Made by a program: the position numbers and the translations under genes
Notes under the pieces: generated by a model
The model's input: only the letters and a program-made list of their open reading frames with translations
Databases searched by the model: none
What the model was told of the DNA's origin: nothing
Shown here: piece after piece, positions 33,270-44,726 of the stretch
How positions within the stretch are numbered: the stretch's first letter is position 1
Layout of the letters: each line of letters begins with the position of its first letter
DNA from: Virgibacillus sp. AGTR
Lineage (GTDB): Bacteria; Bacillota; Bacilli; Bacillales; Amphibacillaceae
Reading direction: 5' to 3'
DNA: 57,829 bases
NCBI RefSeq assembly: GCF_016919725.2
Contig: NZ_JAJERH010000020.1
Span: forward strand, 1 to 57,829

Positions 33270-35579
33270 TCACATGAAATCGTATGGTGAAAGCTGGTCC
33301 TCATCCTCCACTTCAGGTTCAATCACTTTGCTGTCTAATTTAGCGATAAGACTCTCCTTTAGGCTGGTATAGCGCTGATTTGTATCAACTGTTGTTACTC
33401 CTTTTACAAACGCCTGCTGTTCTCCACAAATAATTAATGATTGTTTGCTTCTCGTAATTGCAGTATAAAGAAGGTTCTTTTTTAGCATCCGATGATAGGT
33501 TCTGACTACAGGTAATATGACAATTGGAAATTCACTACCTTGTGATTTATGTATAGAAATACAGTAAGCATGCATGATATTTCGGTAATCCTTCGGCTCA
33601 TAGACGACTTCTTTATCATCATAAGCAATAACAAGCTGCTCCACATTTTCAGTATTTTCTTCTTCTCGAAAAATCGCAACTACTTCACCTATATCTCCAT
33701 TATAAACACCGTCTTCAGGTTGATTTACCAGCTGAATAACCTTATCACCCTTACGATACACAGCATCCTGTGTTTTCACTTCTCTTTTTTGCTCTGTCTT
33801 CGGATTGATGATTTGCTGTAAAGCTTGATTTATTTTCGTGATACCAGCTTCCGATCGATACATAGGAGCTAACACTTGTACATCTCGAACATCAAACCCC
33901 TTATCCATAGCTTTTGTAAATATTTTCGTAATCACATCCACCATTTGCAGCTCATTACAAGGAATAAAGCTAAAGTCTTGATCATTTTGTAATTGAACTG
34001 GAGCGTCATTTTTAATCTCATGAGCAATTTGAATAATTCTCGAACCTTCTTTTTGACGATAAACTTCTGTAAGACGTACAAACGGTATGCAATCACTTCC
34101 AAGTAAATCTGATAACACCTGACCAGGTCCTACAGATGGTAACTGATCCTCATCTCCAACAATTAATACTTGCATATCATCAGGAATAGCCTTAAATAGA
34201 TGATTAGCTAACCAACTATCGACCATTGAAAATTCATCAATAATTAAAAATCTACCAGCTAATGGTTCATGTTCATTTTTATCAAAACCACTATTACCAT
34301 CCCAACCTAGTAATCGATGAATGGTTTGTGCAGGAAGGCCGGCAGATTCTGTTAATCGTTTCGCTGCTCTTCCAGTAGGAGCAGTTAAAATAAACGGGAA
34401 TTCATGCTCATTATCATAATCTTTCGGGTTTAGGGATAATTGATGAATCGTAGCGTACGCATTTAATATTCCTTTCACTACAGTAGTCTTTCCCGTACCA
34501 GGACCACCTGTTAAGATCATGAGTTTTGAATGAATCGACTGATTAATCGCAGTGAATTGCTCTTTTCCGTACGATAGAACTTCGGACTCCTCGATGTCAC
34601 CGATTATCTTCATTAATTCAGCCATCGGGGTTTGATGTTCAATTGGCTTTGTTAGAATTCTTTTAATATGTGTACTAAATCCATCTTCTGCATAATACAA
34701 AGAAGGTAGATAGACATGACCATCCTGAATAATAATCGTTTTATCACGATTCAATTCTGTTAAGCGTTCTGTAATAATAACTTCAGAAAGGTCTATTGTT
34801 GCTAGCAGCTCCATTACCAAATTTATACACTTATCCATAGGCAAAAACACATGGCCATCTTGAACAGATCGTTGTAACACATAAATACACCCTGCTCCAA
34901 TTCGATTCGGATGCGACGTAGAAAGTCCCATTTGGTTTGCTATTTCATCCGCTGTCCGAAACCCAAATCCCTCAATATCAAATACAAACTGATAAGGATC
35001 CTCCTCAATCAAATGGATAGCTTCATCCTTATAATTCTGATATATTTTTTGTGCCATTTTCAGACCAATATGATAATTAGCTAAATAGACAGCAACATGT
35101 TCAAATCCTTGATTCTCTTGAAGTGCAGTCCGCAAAGATTCTGCTGTTGCTTGCTTTAATCCTGCTACATTAGCTAGAGCCTTAGGATCGTTTATAATCT
35201 TTGTAATTGCGTTTTCACCAAGTTGATCAACGATCTTCTCCGCCGTTTTCTTGCCTACACCGTAAAAGAGATCACTCGAAAGATAAGCAACAAGCCCATC
35301 CTTCGAATTAGGAATAAACGTCTGATAAGAAGTTACGTTATATTGAGTGCCGAAACGAGGATGCTTTTCAAACGTTCCATAAAAATAGTAGCTAGTTTCC
35401 TCTTGCAGATTTGAAAAATATCCTTTTATGACAATATCTTTCTCTTTAAATGCTTCATTCGTTTCCAGTACTTTAATTTTTGCAATCGAAAACTGCTCAG
35501 CTTGATTGTGAAAAATAGTATAAACAAGTTCCCCTTTGATATACCCTTGATCCTCCACTGCATATTTGTCTCGTTCCAT
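33270..35579 (-). CDS. recD2: ATP-dependent DNA helicase RecD2
   Basis: RecD2 is a 5'-3' superfamily 1B helicase that works without RecBC in Firmicutes. The 769 residues show an N-terminal OB/HhH part (LFYGVGKKTAEKIVDQLG), Walker A LTGGPGTGKTTVVKGIL, LTAPTGRAAKRLTESAG, Walker B LIIDEFSMVDSWL, VGDEDQLPSVGPGQVL and the C-terminal SIHKSQGSEFPIVI. I start at the ATG three codons inside the open frame (35579), 8 bases after GGAG; the GTG at 35588 overlaps that site. It is YrrC by position. Confidence 0.95.
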   Translation of the reverse strand: MERDKYAVEDQGYIKGELVYTIFHNQAEQFSIAKIKVLETNEAFKEKDIVIKGYFSNLQEETSYYFYGTFEKHPRFGTQYNVTSYQTFIPNSKDGLVAYLSSDLFYGVGKKTAEKIVDQLGENAITKIINDPKALANVAGLKQATAESLRTALQENQGFEHVAVYLANYHIGLKMAQKIYQNYKDEAIHLIEEDPYQFVFDIEGFGFRTADEIANQMGLSTSHPNRIGAGCIYVLQRSVQDGHVFLPMDKCINLVMELLATIDLSEVIITERLTELNRDKTIIIQDGHVYLPSLYYAEDGFSTHIKRILTKPIEHQTPMAELMKIIGDIEESEVLSYGKEQFTAINQSIHSKLMILTGGPGTGKTTVVKGILNAYATIHQLSLNPKDYDNEHEFPFILTAPTGRAAKRLTESAGLPAQTIHRLLGWDGNSGFDKNEHEPLAGRFLIIDEFSMVDSWLANHLFKAIPDDMQVLIVGDEDQLPSVGPGQVLSDLLGSDCIPFVRLTEVYRQKEGSRIIQIAHEIKNDAPVQLQNDQDFSFIPCNELQMVDVITKIFTKAMDKGFDVRDVQVLAPMYRSEAGITKINQALQQIINPKTEQKREVKTQDAVYRKGDKVIQLVNQPEDGVYNGDIGEVVAIFREEENTENVEQLVIAYDDKEVVYEPKDYRNIMHAYCISIHKSQGSEFPIVILPVVRTYHRMLKKNLLYTAITRSKQSLIICGEQQAFVKGVTTVDTNQRYTSLKESLIAKLDSKVIEPEVEDEDQLSPYDFM

Positions 35580-35600
35580 CTCAAACACTCCACTATTTTC

Positions 35601-36260
35601 TTACTTCTTCAACAATCCCTCTGTTTTTTCCTTGCCATTTGCAGCTAAGATATGCTCAGGTTGAATGCGTAACGCTTCTTCAAAGAACGCTAATGCCTGC
35701 TCTAACCGATCTTCAAATAGGGCAATAACACCTAGGTTGTAATTAGCATCACTGTGATTAGTCTCTATTGTTAATACTTTTCGAAAGATTTCTTCTGCAT
35801 CTTTTAAATGATCGCTCTGTGCCAACGTTAATCCATATTGAAACAAGCTATCAGCATCTTCTGGGTCTAGCTCTGTAGCTCGTAATAAATACGGAAGAGC
35901 TAATTTATAATGCTCCTGGTGTTGAAAAGTCATTCCTAGTAAAAAATAAACGTCTGCTTCCTCTAAGCCCAGCTCTACAGCTTTCTGAAAGTTTTCTTGT
36001 GCTTTAGGGTAGAGTGCTTGCTCATAAAATAGATTACCTAATCCATAGTAAGCTGTTGCTGCGTGCTCATCCAACTCGATCGCTTTCTCAAAAAAGCGCT
36101 GTGCTCTAGGAAGATCATTGACATGAAATAGCAAGTTCCCAAAGTTGATGTAACCAACTGGGTCGTTTGGATTTTCTTCGATTACTTCTGTAAACAATGC
36201 AGCAGCCTCTTCGAATTTATTCTCCTGCATGTGCGCTATTGCTTGTTTGTTCTTATCCAT
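35601..36260 (-). CDS. yrrB: Tetratricopeptide repeat protein YrrB
   Basis: A 219-residue cytosolic protein made almost wholly of about six TPR units (for example EENPNDPVGYINFGNLLF, ELDEHAATAYYGLGNLFYEQ, ELDPEDADSLFQYGLTLAQS, AIETNHSDANYNLGV-type units). TPR arrays bind other proteins; the partner is unknown. It lies between mnmA and recD2 as YrrB does in B. subtilis. Confidence 0.9.
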   Translation of the reverse strand: MDKNKQAIAHMQENKFEEAAALFTEVIEENPNDPVGYINFGNLLFHVNDLPRAQRFFEKAIELDEHAATAYYGLGNLFYEQALYPKAQENFQKAVELGLEEADVYFLLGMTFQHQEHYKLALPYLLRATELDPEDADSLFQYGLTLAQSDHLKDAEEIFRKVLTIETNHSDANYNLGVIALFEDRLEQALAFFEEALRIQPEHILAANGKEKTEGLLKK

Positions 36261-36274
36261 AGTAAAACTCCTTA

Positions 36275-37390
<1,116 letters not shown>

Positions 37391-37403
37391 TTATCCATCC
37401 TTT

Positions 37404-38546
37404 TTAACGAGCTAATCGCTTCACAATTTTTGCAACACGTAATGCAGCTTGCTCTACATTTTCCTCTGTATTGAAAATTCCAAAGCTAAACCGAATTGAG
37501 TTTGTTGTACATTCATGTTCTTTACCAAACATCGCTGTTAATACATGAGAAGGCTCTACAGATCCCGCTGTACAAGCACTACCACTTGAAGCAGCTATGC
37601 CTTCTAAATCAAAATTCGTCAAAAGCGCTTCTACTTTTGTACCTGGAAAGCTAATATTAACAATCGATGCAATCGTGGACTTAACATCCCCATTTACTTG
37701 AAACTCAACACCATTTTCTTCTAACAGGCGAAGAAACAGATTTTTATAGGAGCTATACAATTCATTACGTTCAACTTTATTTTCCATAGCAAGCTCAACG
37801 GCTTTTTGAAATCCAACTATGCCAGCAATATTTTCTGTCCCAGCCCGACGTTTTCTTTCTTGCTCACCGCCAAATTGTAAAGACTGAAGCTGTACATTCT
37901 CTTGAACATATAAAAAACCTATCCCTTTAGGTCCATTTATTTTATGTGAAGATACTGTCAGCAGATCAATGCCTAGCAAATTTACGTCAATATCGATTAG
38001 TCCATAAGCCTGGACAGCATCCGTATGAAAATAAGCCTGGTGTTCGTGTAGCAATTGTCCAATCTCTTGGATCGGCTGAATAACCCCAGTTTCATTATTT
38101 ACAAACATTATCGAAACTAAAATAGTTTCATCCGTTAGTGCACGTCGTACATCTTCTGTAGAAACCAAACCATCTTGATCAACAGGTAAATAGGTCACGC
38201 TAAAACCCTCTGCTTCTAATTTCTCAATGGTATGCAGGACAGCATGATGCTCTTGTACTGTCGTAATAATATGGTTACCTTTATCTCGATTACCTAAAGC
38301 AGCACCTATTAATGCAAGATTATCAGCTTCCGTTCCCCCACTTGTAAAAACAATTTCTCTTTCCTTAGCTTGTATACTTCTAGCCATTACGAGTCTTGCT
38401 TCATCAAGCAGGTGCCTTGCTTTCCTACCAAATGAATGAACACTTGATGGATTACCAAACACTTCTTTTTCTACGTTATACATGGTATCCAAGACATCTT
38501 GATGAATCGGCGTTGTTGCTGCATGATCTAAATAAATTTGTTCCAT
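37404..38546 (-). CDS. yrvO: Cysteine desulfurase (YrvO/NifS-IscS family)
   Basis: PLP enzyme that takes sulfur from cysteine. 380 residues with YLDHAATTPIH at the start, FTSGGTEADNLAL, the PLP-binding Lys in VSSHKINGPKGIGFLY and the catalytic loop Cys in SSGSACTAGSVEPSHVL. In B. subtilis YrvO supplies sulfur specifically to MnmA; the 17-base spacing to mnmA supports that pairing here. Confidence 0.94.
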   Translation of the reverse strand: MEQIYLDHAATTPIHQDVLDTMYNVEKEVFGNPSSVHSFGRKARHLLDEARLVMARSIQAKEREIVFTSGGTEADNLALIGAALGNRDKGNHIITTVQEHHAVLHTIEKLEAEGFSVTYLPVDQDGLVSTEDVRRALTDETILVSIMFVNNETGVIQPIQEIGQLLHEHQAYFHTDAVQAYGLIDIDVNLLGIDLLTVSSHKINGPKGIGFLYVQENVQLQSLQFGGEQERKRRAGTENIAGIVGFQKAVELAMENKVERNELYSSYKNLFLRLLEENGVEFQVNGDVKSTIASIVNISFPGTKVEALLTNFDLEGIAASSGSACTAGSVEPSHVLTAMFGKEHECTTNSIRFSFGIFNTEENVEQAALRVAKIVKRLAR

Positions 38547-38570
38547 GTTTATCTTTCCTTCCTGCTTGCA

Positions 38571-38990
38571 TTAAATATAGAACATATATGCTTCTTGCGG
38601 CTGTTCATTATTATGTTCGGATAAATCCTTTAAAGTCGTGGTATCTAAGACATCCTTAACAGCATCACGAATTCGTAGCCAAAGCGCCTGCTTGGCAGGT
38701 TCTTCATCCTCTATTCCCTCTACAGGTGTAATAGGGCCTTCTAATACCCGAATAATGTCACCAGCTTTTATATCAATTGGTTCTTTCGCTAATATATAAC
38801 CACCATAAGCACCACGAATACTTTTTATTAACCCTGCATTACGTAGTGGGCTAGCAAGCTGCTCTAAATAATGTTCCGATAAGTTATTCTCTTTAGCTAT
38901 TTGTTTTAAAGAAGTCGGTCCTTTTCCATGCTGCTTAGCTAAATGAATCATAATTGTTAATCCATATCTTCCCTTTGTAGAAATCTTCAT
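38571..38990 (-). CDS. cymR: Cysteine metabolism repressor CymR (Rrf2 family)
   Basis: A 139-residue Rrf2-type regulator with N-terminal winged helix: MKISTKGRYGLTIMIHLAKQ, LKQIAKENNLSEHYLEQL and IRGAYGGYILAKEP. No iron-sulfur Cys triad of the IscR type is present, which fits CymR. In Firmicutes CymR, with CysK, represses cysteine and sulfur uptake genes. First gene of cymR-yrvO-mnmA. Confidence 0.92.
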   Translation of the reverse strand: MKISTKGRYGLTIMIHLAKQHGKGPTSLKQIAKENNLSEHYLEQLASPLRNAGLIKSIRGAYGGYILAKEPIDIKAGDIIRVLEGPITPVEGIEDEEPAKQALWLRIRDAVKDVLDTTTLKDLSEHNNEQPQEAYMFYI

Positions 38991-39209
38991 TTATTACACC
39001 TCAATTTAAATTACGTTCCATTAATACTAATACATGATATTATAGCATGGAACGCATTCTTCATGCATGTTATCGAATTGAATTGTATGGTAGTGTATGT
39101 AATCATTATATCGTAGCATTACTTCTATTTTAATCATGCTACCTCGCATATCTCTTTATGAACAATCTTCTTGAAACAATGTTTTATTATATTATAAAGG
39201 AAGGTATAA

Positions 39210-40487
39210 ATGAAATTAAAACCACTTGCATTTCGTATGAGACCCGGACATATTGACGAGATTATTGGACAAGAGCACTTAGTTGGGGAAGGTAAAATCA
39301 TTCGACGTATGGTAACTGCTGAGCGATTAGCATCGATGATTTTATTCGGGCCACCGGGAACTGGTAAGACGTCCATGGCATTTGCTCTAGCAAAAAGTTT
39401 AGGAAAGACGGTTAAATCACTGAATGCAGTGACAGATAAAAAGAAAGATATGGAGATCGTTGTCGAAGAAGCTAAAATGTTAGGTCAGGTTGTGCTCATA
39501 CTCGATGAAGTTCATCGTTTAGATAAAGGAAAACAAGATTTTCTGCTGCCTCATTTAGAGAGCAATCTTATCATTCTGATTGGTTGTACCACTAGTAATC
39601 CTTATCATTCCATTAATCCCGCTATTCGTAGCCGGTGTCATTTATTCGAATTGCAGCCCTTAACAACAGAGCATGTGAAACAAGCGATCAATCGAGCAAT
39701 AGCAGATCAAGAAAACGGGCTGGGTAAGCAGCAAGTAAAGCTTTCTGATGATGCACTCGAGCATTTCGCTAGAAGTGCAAACGGTGATATGCGCGCTGCA
39801 CTGAATGGACTGGAACTAGCAGTTTCATCAACCCCTGAAAACGAACAGCATGAGATTGCTATTGCTTTAGATACCGCTGAAGAGTGTATGCAAAAAAAGA
39901 GCTTTTCCCATGATAAGGATGGAGACGCTCATTACGATGTACTTTCTGCTTTTCAAAAGTCAATTCGTGGTAGCGACGTTGATGCTGCCCTTCACTATTT
40001 AGGTAGATTAATTGAGGCTGGTGATCTAGATAGTATTGCTCGACGAATGATCGTAACAGCGTATGAAGATATTGGGCTTGCAAACCCACAAGCTGGTCCT
40101 CGAGCAATTTATGCCGTACAGGCCGCAGAGCGATTAGGCTTTCCTGAGGCAAGAATACCACTTGCAGTAGCTATTGTAGAATTGTGTTTGTCCCCTAAAT
40201 CCAATACTGCATATAAAGCACTTGATGCAGCTTTGGCAGATATTCGCCAAGGTAAGAGCGGTGATATACCGTTACATCTAAAAGATTCACATTATCAAGG
40301 TGCGAATTCATTAGGCAGGGGCAATGAATACAAATACCCCCATAATTATGATAATGGGTGGATTGATCAGCAGTACTTACCTGATTCTATAAAAAACAAA
40401 CAGTATTATCATCCAAGAGCGACAGGTAAATTTGAGCAGGCTATGAAACAAGTTTATGAAAAAATACAACAAGATAAAAAGATTTGA
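39210..40487 (+). CDS. rarA: Replication-associated recombination protein RarA/MgsA (YrvN)
   Basis: AAA+ ATPase of the clamp-loader-like RarA group, acting at stalled replication forks. 425 residues: FRMRPGHIDEIIGQEHLVG, Walker A FGPPGTGKTSMA, Walker B LILDEVHRLDKGKQD, sensor TSNPYHSINPAIRSRC and the C-terminal tetramerization part (AYKALDAALADIRQGKSGD, IPLHLKDSHYQGA, NYDNGWIDQQYLP). AAGGAAGG precedes the ATG. Divergent from cymR with a 219-base gap between them. Confidence 0.94.
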   Translation: MKLKPLAFRMRPGHIDEIIGQEHLVGEGKIIRRMVTAERLASMILFGPPGTGKTSMAFALAKSLGKTVKSLNAVTDKKKDMEIVVEEAKMLGQVVLILDEVHRLDKGKQDFLLPHLESNLIILIGCTTSNPYHSINPAIRSRCHLFELQPLTTEHVKQAINRAIADQENGLGKQQVKLSDDALEHFARSANGDMRAALNGLELAVSSTPENEQHEIAIALDTAEECMQKKSFSHDKDGDAHYDVLSAFQKSIRGSDVDAALHYLGRLIEAGDLDSIARRMIVTAYEDIGLANPQAGPRAIYAVQAAERLGFPEARIPLAVAIVELCLSPKSNTAYKALDAALADIRQGKSGDIPLHLKDSHYQGANSLGRGNEYKYPHNYDNGWIDQQYLPDSIKNKQYYHPRATGKFEQAMKQVYEKIQQDKKI

Positions 40488-40580
40488 CGTATAAGATAAA
40501 CCTCCTGCGGCAACAATAAATGTAAAAATAGCTAAATCTATTATTTATTGAAGCTGTTATTACTAAAGGAGTTGAACATA

Positions 40581-41246
40581 ATGGTAAAGGTAAGACAAGA
40601 CGCATGGTCACATGAAGATGATTTATTATTGGCTGAAACCGTATTGCGCCATATCAGAGAGGGGAGCACCCAATTAAATGCTTTTGAAGAAGTCGGTGAT
40701 AAATTGAACCGTACATCAGCAGCATGCGGCTTTCGCTGGAATGCTGAGATTCGGATGAAATATGTGAATGCTATTGATCTGGCAAAGCGTCAACGTAAAG
40801 AGAAGAAACGTGCCATGGCTAAAAGCGGCCAAACAATCAGAAAGCCTGTAGTTTCTTTACCTCAGAATCACGTACAAGAGGAAGATACACAGCAAAACGA
40901 CGTCCCAGCTGTACAAGCTGATTCATCGATGACAATGGATATGGTAATACGCTATTTAAAGGACGTTAAAAAACAAACAATTTCTTCCAACCAATCAAAA
41001 GCAAATCTGGAGCAAGTGGAAAACGAGAATAAAAAATTAAGAGAACAAGTAGATACATTGAATAAAGAATTAGAACAAACTAAAACACAGTTGTCTACTA
41101 TTCAAGAGGACTATCAAGCATTTATTCAAATTATGGAAAGAGCACGTAAAATGACCGTTTTGGATGATCAAGGTTCCATGCCTGCACCGGCATTTCGCAT
41201 GGATAAAAATGGAAACTTGCAGCAATTAGCACAAGGGTCAAATTAA
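40581..41246 (+). CDS. RsfA family transcriptional regulator
   Basis: A 221-residue protein with an N-terminal Myb/SANT-like DNA-binding domain (VRQDAWSHEDDLLLAETVLR, then FEEVGDKLNRTSAACGFRWN) and a C-terminal coiled coil (about residues 145-190, LEQVENENKKLREQVDTL). This fits the RsfA/YlbO group; RsfA of B. subtilis is a SigmaF-dependent prespore regulator. ATG at 40581 follows AAAGGAG by 8 bases. Ends in a strong terminator. Confidence 0.88.
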   Translation: MVKVRQDAWSHEDDLLLAETVLRHIREGSTQLNAFEEVGDKLNRTSAACGFRWNAEIRMKYVNAIDLAKRQRKEKKRAMAKSGQTIRKPVVSLPQNHVQEEDTQQNDVPAVQADSSMTMDMVIRYLKDVKKQTISSNQSKANLEQVENENKKLREQVDTLNKELEQTKTQLSTIQEDYQAFIQIMERARKMTVLDDQGSMPAPAFRMDKNGNLQQLAQGSN

Positions 41247-41270
41247 CAGATTCTGGCTATCTTGCTAGCA

Positions 41271-41324
41271 AAAAACCCTAAATTGCCAAAGGAGGTAATC
41301 CTTTTTGCAATTTAGGGTTTTTTT
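41271..41324. terminator. Bidirectional terminator of the rsfA-like gene and 6S RNA
   Basis: AAAACCCTAAATTGC and GCAATTTAGGGTTTT form a 15-bp perfect stem, with TTTTTT after it on the plus strand and T residues after it on the minus strand. Confidence 0.92.
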
Positions 41325-41327
41325 TAC

Positions 41328-41508
41328 ACAATCCCGATCGTGCCGTCCAGTATGAAGCTTTGATCCCGCTCACGGCAGGTGGGCGCTCTGTCCTATATTT
41401 ATTGTACTTCCTAATTCAAGGCACGTACGCAACATAGGAACTACTTCGAGCTCCCAAGTATACAGTTGTTCGGTCAAAACACTTTTCATGGACGCACACA
41501 TCAGGATT
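41328..41508 (-). ncRNA. bsrA: 6S RNA (6S-1/BsrA type)
   Basis: 6S RNA mimics an open promoter and traps SigmaA-RNA polymerase in stationary phase. Minus-strand reading starts ATCCTGATGTGTGC and ends GCACGATCGGGATTGT, whose ends pair to form the closing stem. The CCTGATGTG start, the GAGCGCCCACCTGC segment and the CGATC.GGA end match what I know of B. subtilis 6S-1. The site directly downstream of aspS is also where bsrA lies. Ends are estimated to within a few bases. It stops at the strong shared terminator. Confidence 0.85.
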
Positions 41509-41602
41509 GCGTTAAATACTATTATTCATCAAACCTTGCATAAGCTTTGATGTTATTTTAACACGTGTATTCTTCAAAAAGCAATAATGAGATAACTTTC
41601 AA

Positions 41603-43378
41603 TTACTTATCTTTACGGTTTAACTGGATGGATAATTCATCTAACTGTGCCTTTTCTACTTCACTTGGTGCATTTGTTAACAAATCGGAAGCAGATGCAG
41701 TCTTTGGAAACAAAATCGTATCTCTAAGATTCGTTCTTCCTGCTAATAGCATAACAATTCGGTCTAGTCCTAATGCAACACCGCCATGGGGAGGAGTTCC
41801 ATAATCAAGTGCTTCAAATAAAAATCCAAATTGTTCTTTTGCTTCTTCTTCAGAAAAACCTAAGACATCAAACATTTCCTTCTGTAGGTCTGTTTTATGA
41901 ATCCTAATCGAACCTCCACCTAATTCAAAGCCGTTGAGAACAAGATCATATGCATTTGCTCGAACACTAGCTGGGTCAGATTTTAATTTATCTATATCAG
42001 CCTCTGCTGGAGAAGTAAACGGATGATGTGCTGCAAAATATCTTTTTAACTCCTCATCATATTCTAATAGCGGCCAATCTGTTACCCAAAGAAAATGAAA
42101 TGCTGATTCATCGATTAATTTTAGTTCCTTCCCTAACTTCAATCGAAGTGCACCTAAGCTGTCATGAACTACATTGCTTTTATCAGCTACAAACAACAGT
42201 AAATCGCCGTCTTCTGCACTTGCATTTGCTAATAACCCCGCTTTTTCATCTTCCGAAATAAATTTAGCAATCGGACCTTTGACATCCGCACCTTCCACTT
42301 TTAACCATGCAAGTCCTTTAGCTCCATACACCTTAACAAAATCTGTTAGTTTATCAATATCTTTTCTTGAATAATTTGCGGCCTGCTCTTTTACATTTAA
42401 TAAAGCAACGCTACCTCCAGATTCAATGGCACTTTGGAAAACCTTAAAGGTTGAATCTTTAAGCACCTCTGATACATGAATTAATTCCATACCAAATCTT
42501 GTGTCAGGCTTATCTGAACCATATCGAGACATTGCTTCATCATACGCCATTCTTGGTAGCGGTAAGGAGATATCTATACCTTTTACTTCCTTCATCACAT
42601 ATTTCATCATTTCCTCAGTCATCTGCATAATTTCATCGCTTGATAGAAACGATGTTTCAATATCAATCTGAGTAAATTCAGGCTGTCGATCAGCTCGTAA
42701 ATCCTCATCTCGGAAGCAACGAGCAATTTGGTAATACCTCTCAAATCCGCCCATCATAATGAGCTGTTTAAATAACTGAGGTGATTGAGGTAATGCATAA
42801 AATTCCCCATCATGAACACGACTTGGTACTAAATAATCCCTAGCACCTTCTGGTGTGCTTTTTGTCAGAATAGGTGTTTCCATTTCCAAAAAATCACGTT
42901 GGTTAAGGAAGTTACGTACCGCTTGTGTTGTTTGATGACGAAGTTTAAATGTTTCCTGCAGAGGTTTGCGTCTTAAATCAATATAACGGTATTTTAAGCG
43001 CAGATCCTCTGCAACATCAGTCTCATCCTGGATCGTAAAAGGCGGTGTTTTTGCCTTATTTAAAATGGCAATTTCTGCAACAATTATTTCAATGGTACCA
43101 GTAGTCATTAATGGATTAATCGTTGAAACGTCCCGTTTTACTACTTTCCCTTTTACCTCTACCACATATTCACTTCGAATTGTTTCGGCAATTTCCATAG
43201 CTGTCGCCGAATGATCAGGGTTAAATACAATTTGTACAATACCTGATTTATCACGAAGATCAACAAAGATTAAACCGCCTAAGTCACGACGCTTTTGCAC
43301 CCATCCCTTTAATAATACCGTTTCACCGACATTTGCTTCTCCAAGCGTTCCTGCCATTATACGTTGATGTTCACTCAT
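41603..43378 (-). CDS. aspS: Aspartyl-tRNA synthetase
   Basis: Bacterial-type AspRS of 591 residues: OB-fold anticodon domain ([20 protein letters not shown]), class II motif 2 ([19 protein letters not shown]), a GAD insertion domain and motif 3 ([15 protein letters not shown]). It lies 13 bases behind hisS in the common hisS-aspS operon, under a T-box leader upstream of hisS. Whether it charges only tRNA-Asp or also tRNA-Asn cannot be told by eye. Confidence 0.96.
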   Translation of the reverse strand: MSEHQRIMAGTLGEANVGETVLLKGWVQKRRDLGGLIFVDLRDKSGIVQIVFNPDHSATAMEIAETIRSEYVVEVKGKVVKRDVSTINPLMTTGTIEIIVAEIAILNKAKTPPFTIQDETDVAEDLRLKYRYIDLRRKPLQETFKLRHQTTQAVRNFLNQRDFLEMETPILTKSTPEGARDYLVPSRVHDGEFYALPQSPQLFKQLIMMGGFERYYQIARCFRDEDLRADRQPEFTQIDIETSFLSSDEIMQMTEEMMKYVMKEVKGIDISLPLPRMAYDEAMSRYGSDKPDTRFGMELIHVSEVLKDSTFKVFQSAIESGGSVALLNVKEQAANYSRKDIDKLTDFVKVYGAKGLAWLKVEGADVKGPIAKFISEDEKAGLLANASAEDGDLLLFVADKSNVVHDSLGALRLKLGKELKLIDESAFHFLWVTDWPLLEYDEELKRYFAAHHPFTSPAEADIDKLKSDPASVRANAYDLVLNGFELGGGSIRIHKTDLQKEMFDVLGFSEEEAKEQFGFLFEALDYGTPPHGGVALGLDRIVMLLAGRTNLRDTILFPKTASASDLLTNAPSEVEKAQLDELSIQLNRKDK

Positions 43379-43391
43379 TACTATTTCCTCC

Positions 43392-44660
43392 TCAAAGCTT
43401 TTCCTTTATAACTTCTTCCAACTCTGCCAGTGGAACATTCTCTTGATTACCTGTACGCATTTCGCGAACAGCGATATGCTGTTGTTGCAGCTCATCCTCT
43501 CCCAAAATTAATACGTACTTTGCTTGATAACGATCTGCAGCTTTAAATTGCCCTTTCATTTTCTTCCCTTGATAATCCTTATCTACTTGAATACCTTGCT
43601 TACGAAGATTGTGCATAATACGTACAGCTTCTTTTTCAGGTCTTTCTCCAACTGCAACTAGATAGCAATCCAATGTATCATCTACAGGTATTTCTTTTTC
43701 TTCTACCTCAAGAGCCATTAATAGGCGCTCAAGTCCCATTGCAAAACCAATACCAGGTGTCGCAGGTCCACCTAGTTCTTCAACCAGACCATTATATCTG
43801 CCGCCACCAGCCAACGTAGTAATAGCGCCAAATCCCTCCGCTTCACTCATAATTTCAAATGTCGTGTGATTATAATAATCAAGACCACGGACCATATTTT
43901 TATCCACTTCAAATTCAATACCCATTAGCGTTAAATAATCTTTCACACGATTAAAATAATCTGTTGATTCATTATTCAAATATTCTAAGATCGATGGAGC
44001 TGTTTTCATAGATGGGTGCTCGCGATCTTTCTTACAATCCAATACACGTAATGGATTCTTTTCTAATCGTGATTGGCAATCACCACATAGCTGCTCTTTA
44101 TGTGGAGCAAAATGATTAATTAATGCTTGACGGTGAGCAGTTCGACTTTCTTTATCACCTAAAGAGTTGATTACTAACTTTAATGATTTCAATCCCATTT
44201 CTCTATAACAGTTCATAGCCAAATCGATAACTTCAGCATCAATTGCAGGATCAGCACTTCCAAGTACTTCCACTCCGAATTGATGTAATTGACGCATGCG
44301 GCCTTTTTGTGGTCGTTCATAACGAAACATTTGCGCAAAATAATACAATTTTACTGGTTGGTTAGCTGAACCAAACAGCTTATGTTCAACAAATGAACGA
44401 ACAACTGGAGCAGTTCCTTCAGGGCGAAGTGTTATGCTTCTACCACCACGGTCTTCGAATGTATACATTTCTTTTTGCACAATATCTGTTGAATCACCAA
44501 CACCACGTTGAAATACTTCTGTATGTTCAAACAAGGGTGTCCGTATTTCATGAAAGTGGTATCTATTACATACCTCTTTTATTTTTCGTTCGATAAACTG
44601 CCATTTACTTGCATCCTGTGGTAGAACATCAACTGTTCCCCTAGGTGCTTTATAACTCAT
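43392..44660 (-). CDS. hisS: Histidyl-tRNA synthetase
   Basis: HisRS of 422 residues: [18 protein letters not shown] at the N-terminus, motif 2 [19 protein letters not shown], HisA loop [13 protein letters not shown], motif 3 [14 protein letters not shown] and the C-terminal anticodon domain. A start-proximal T-box leader on the same transcript controls it together with aspS; the leader appears to sense tRNA-Asp. Confidence 0.96.
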   Translation of the reverse strand: MSYKAPRGTVDVLPQDASKWQFIERKIKEVCNRYHFHEIRTPLFEHTEVFQRGVGDSTDIVQKEMYTFEDRGGRSITLRPEGTAPVVRSFVEHKLFGSANQPVKLYYFAQMFRYERPQKGRMRQLHQFGVEVLGSADPAIDAEVIDLAMNCYREMGLKSLKLVINSLGDKESRTAHRQALINHFAPHKEQLCGDCQSRLEKNPLRVLDCKKDREHPSMKTAPSILEYLNNESTDYFNRVKDYLTLMGIEFEVDKNMVRGLDYYNHTTFEIMSEAEGFGAITTLAGGGRYNGLVEELGGPATPGIGFAMGLERLLMALEVEEKEIPVDDTLDCYLVAVGERPEKEAVRIMHNLRKQGIQVDKDYQGKKMKGQFKAADRYQAKYVLILGEDELQQQHIAVREMRTGNQENVPLAELEEVIKEKL

Positions 44661-44726
44661 ACCAAAACCCCCTGCTTTTAATTTTTGCTTTGCGATGACT
44701 ATGTATATACAAGTCCTCTTTAAAAT

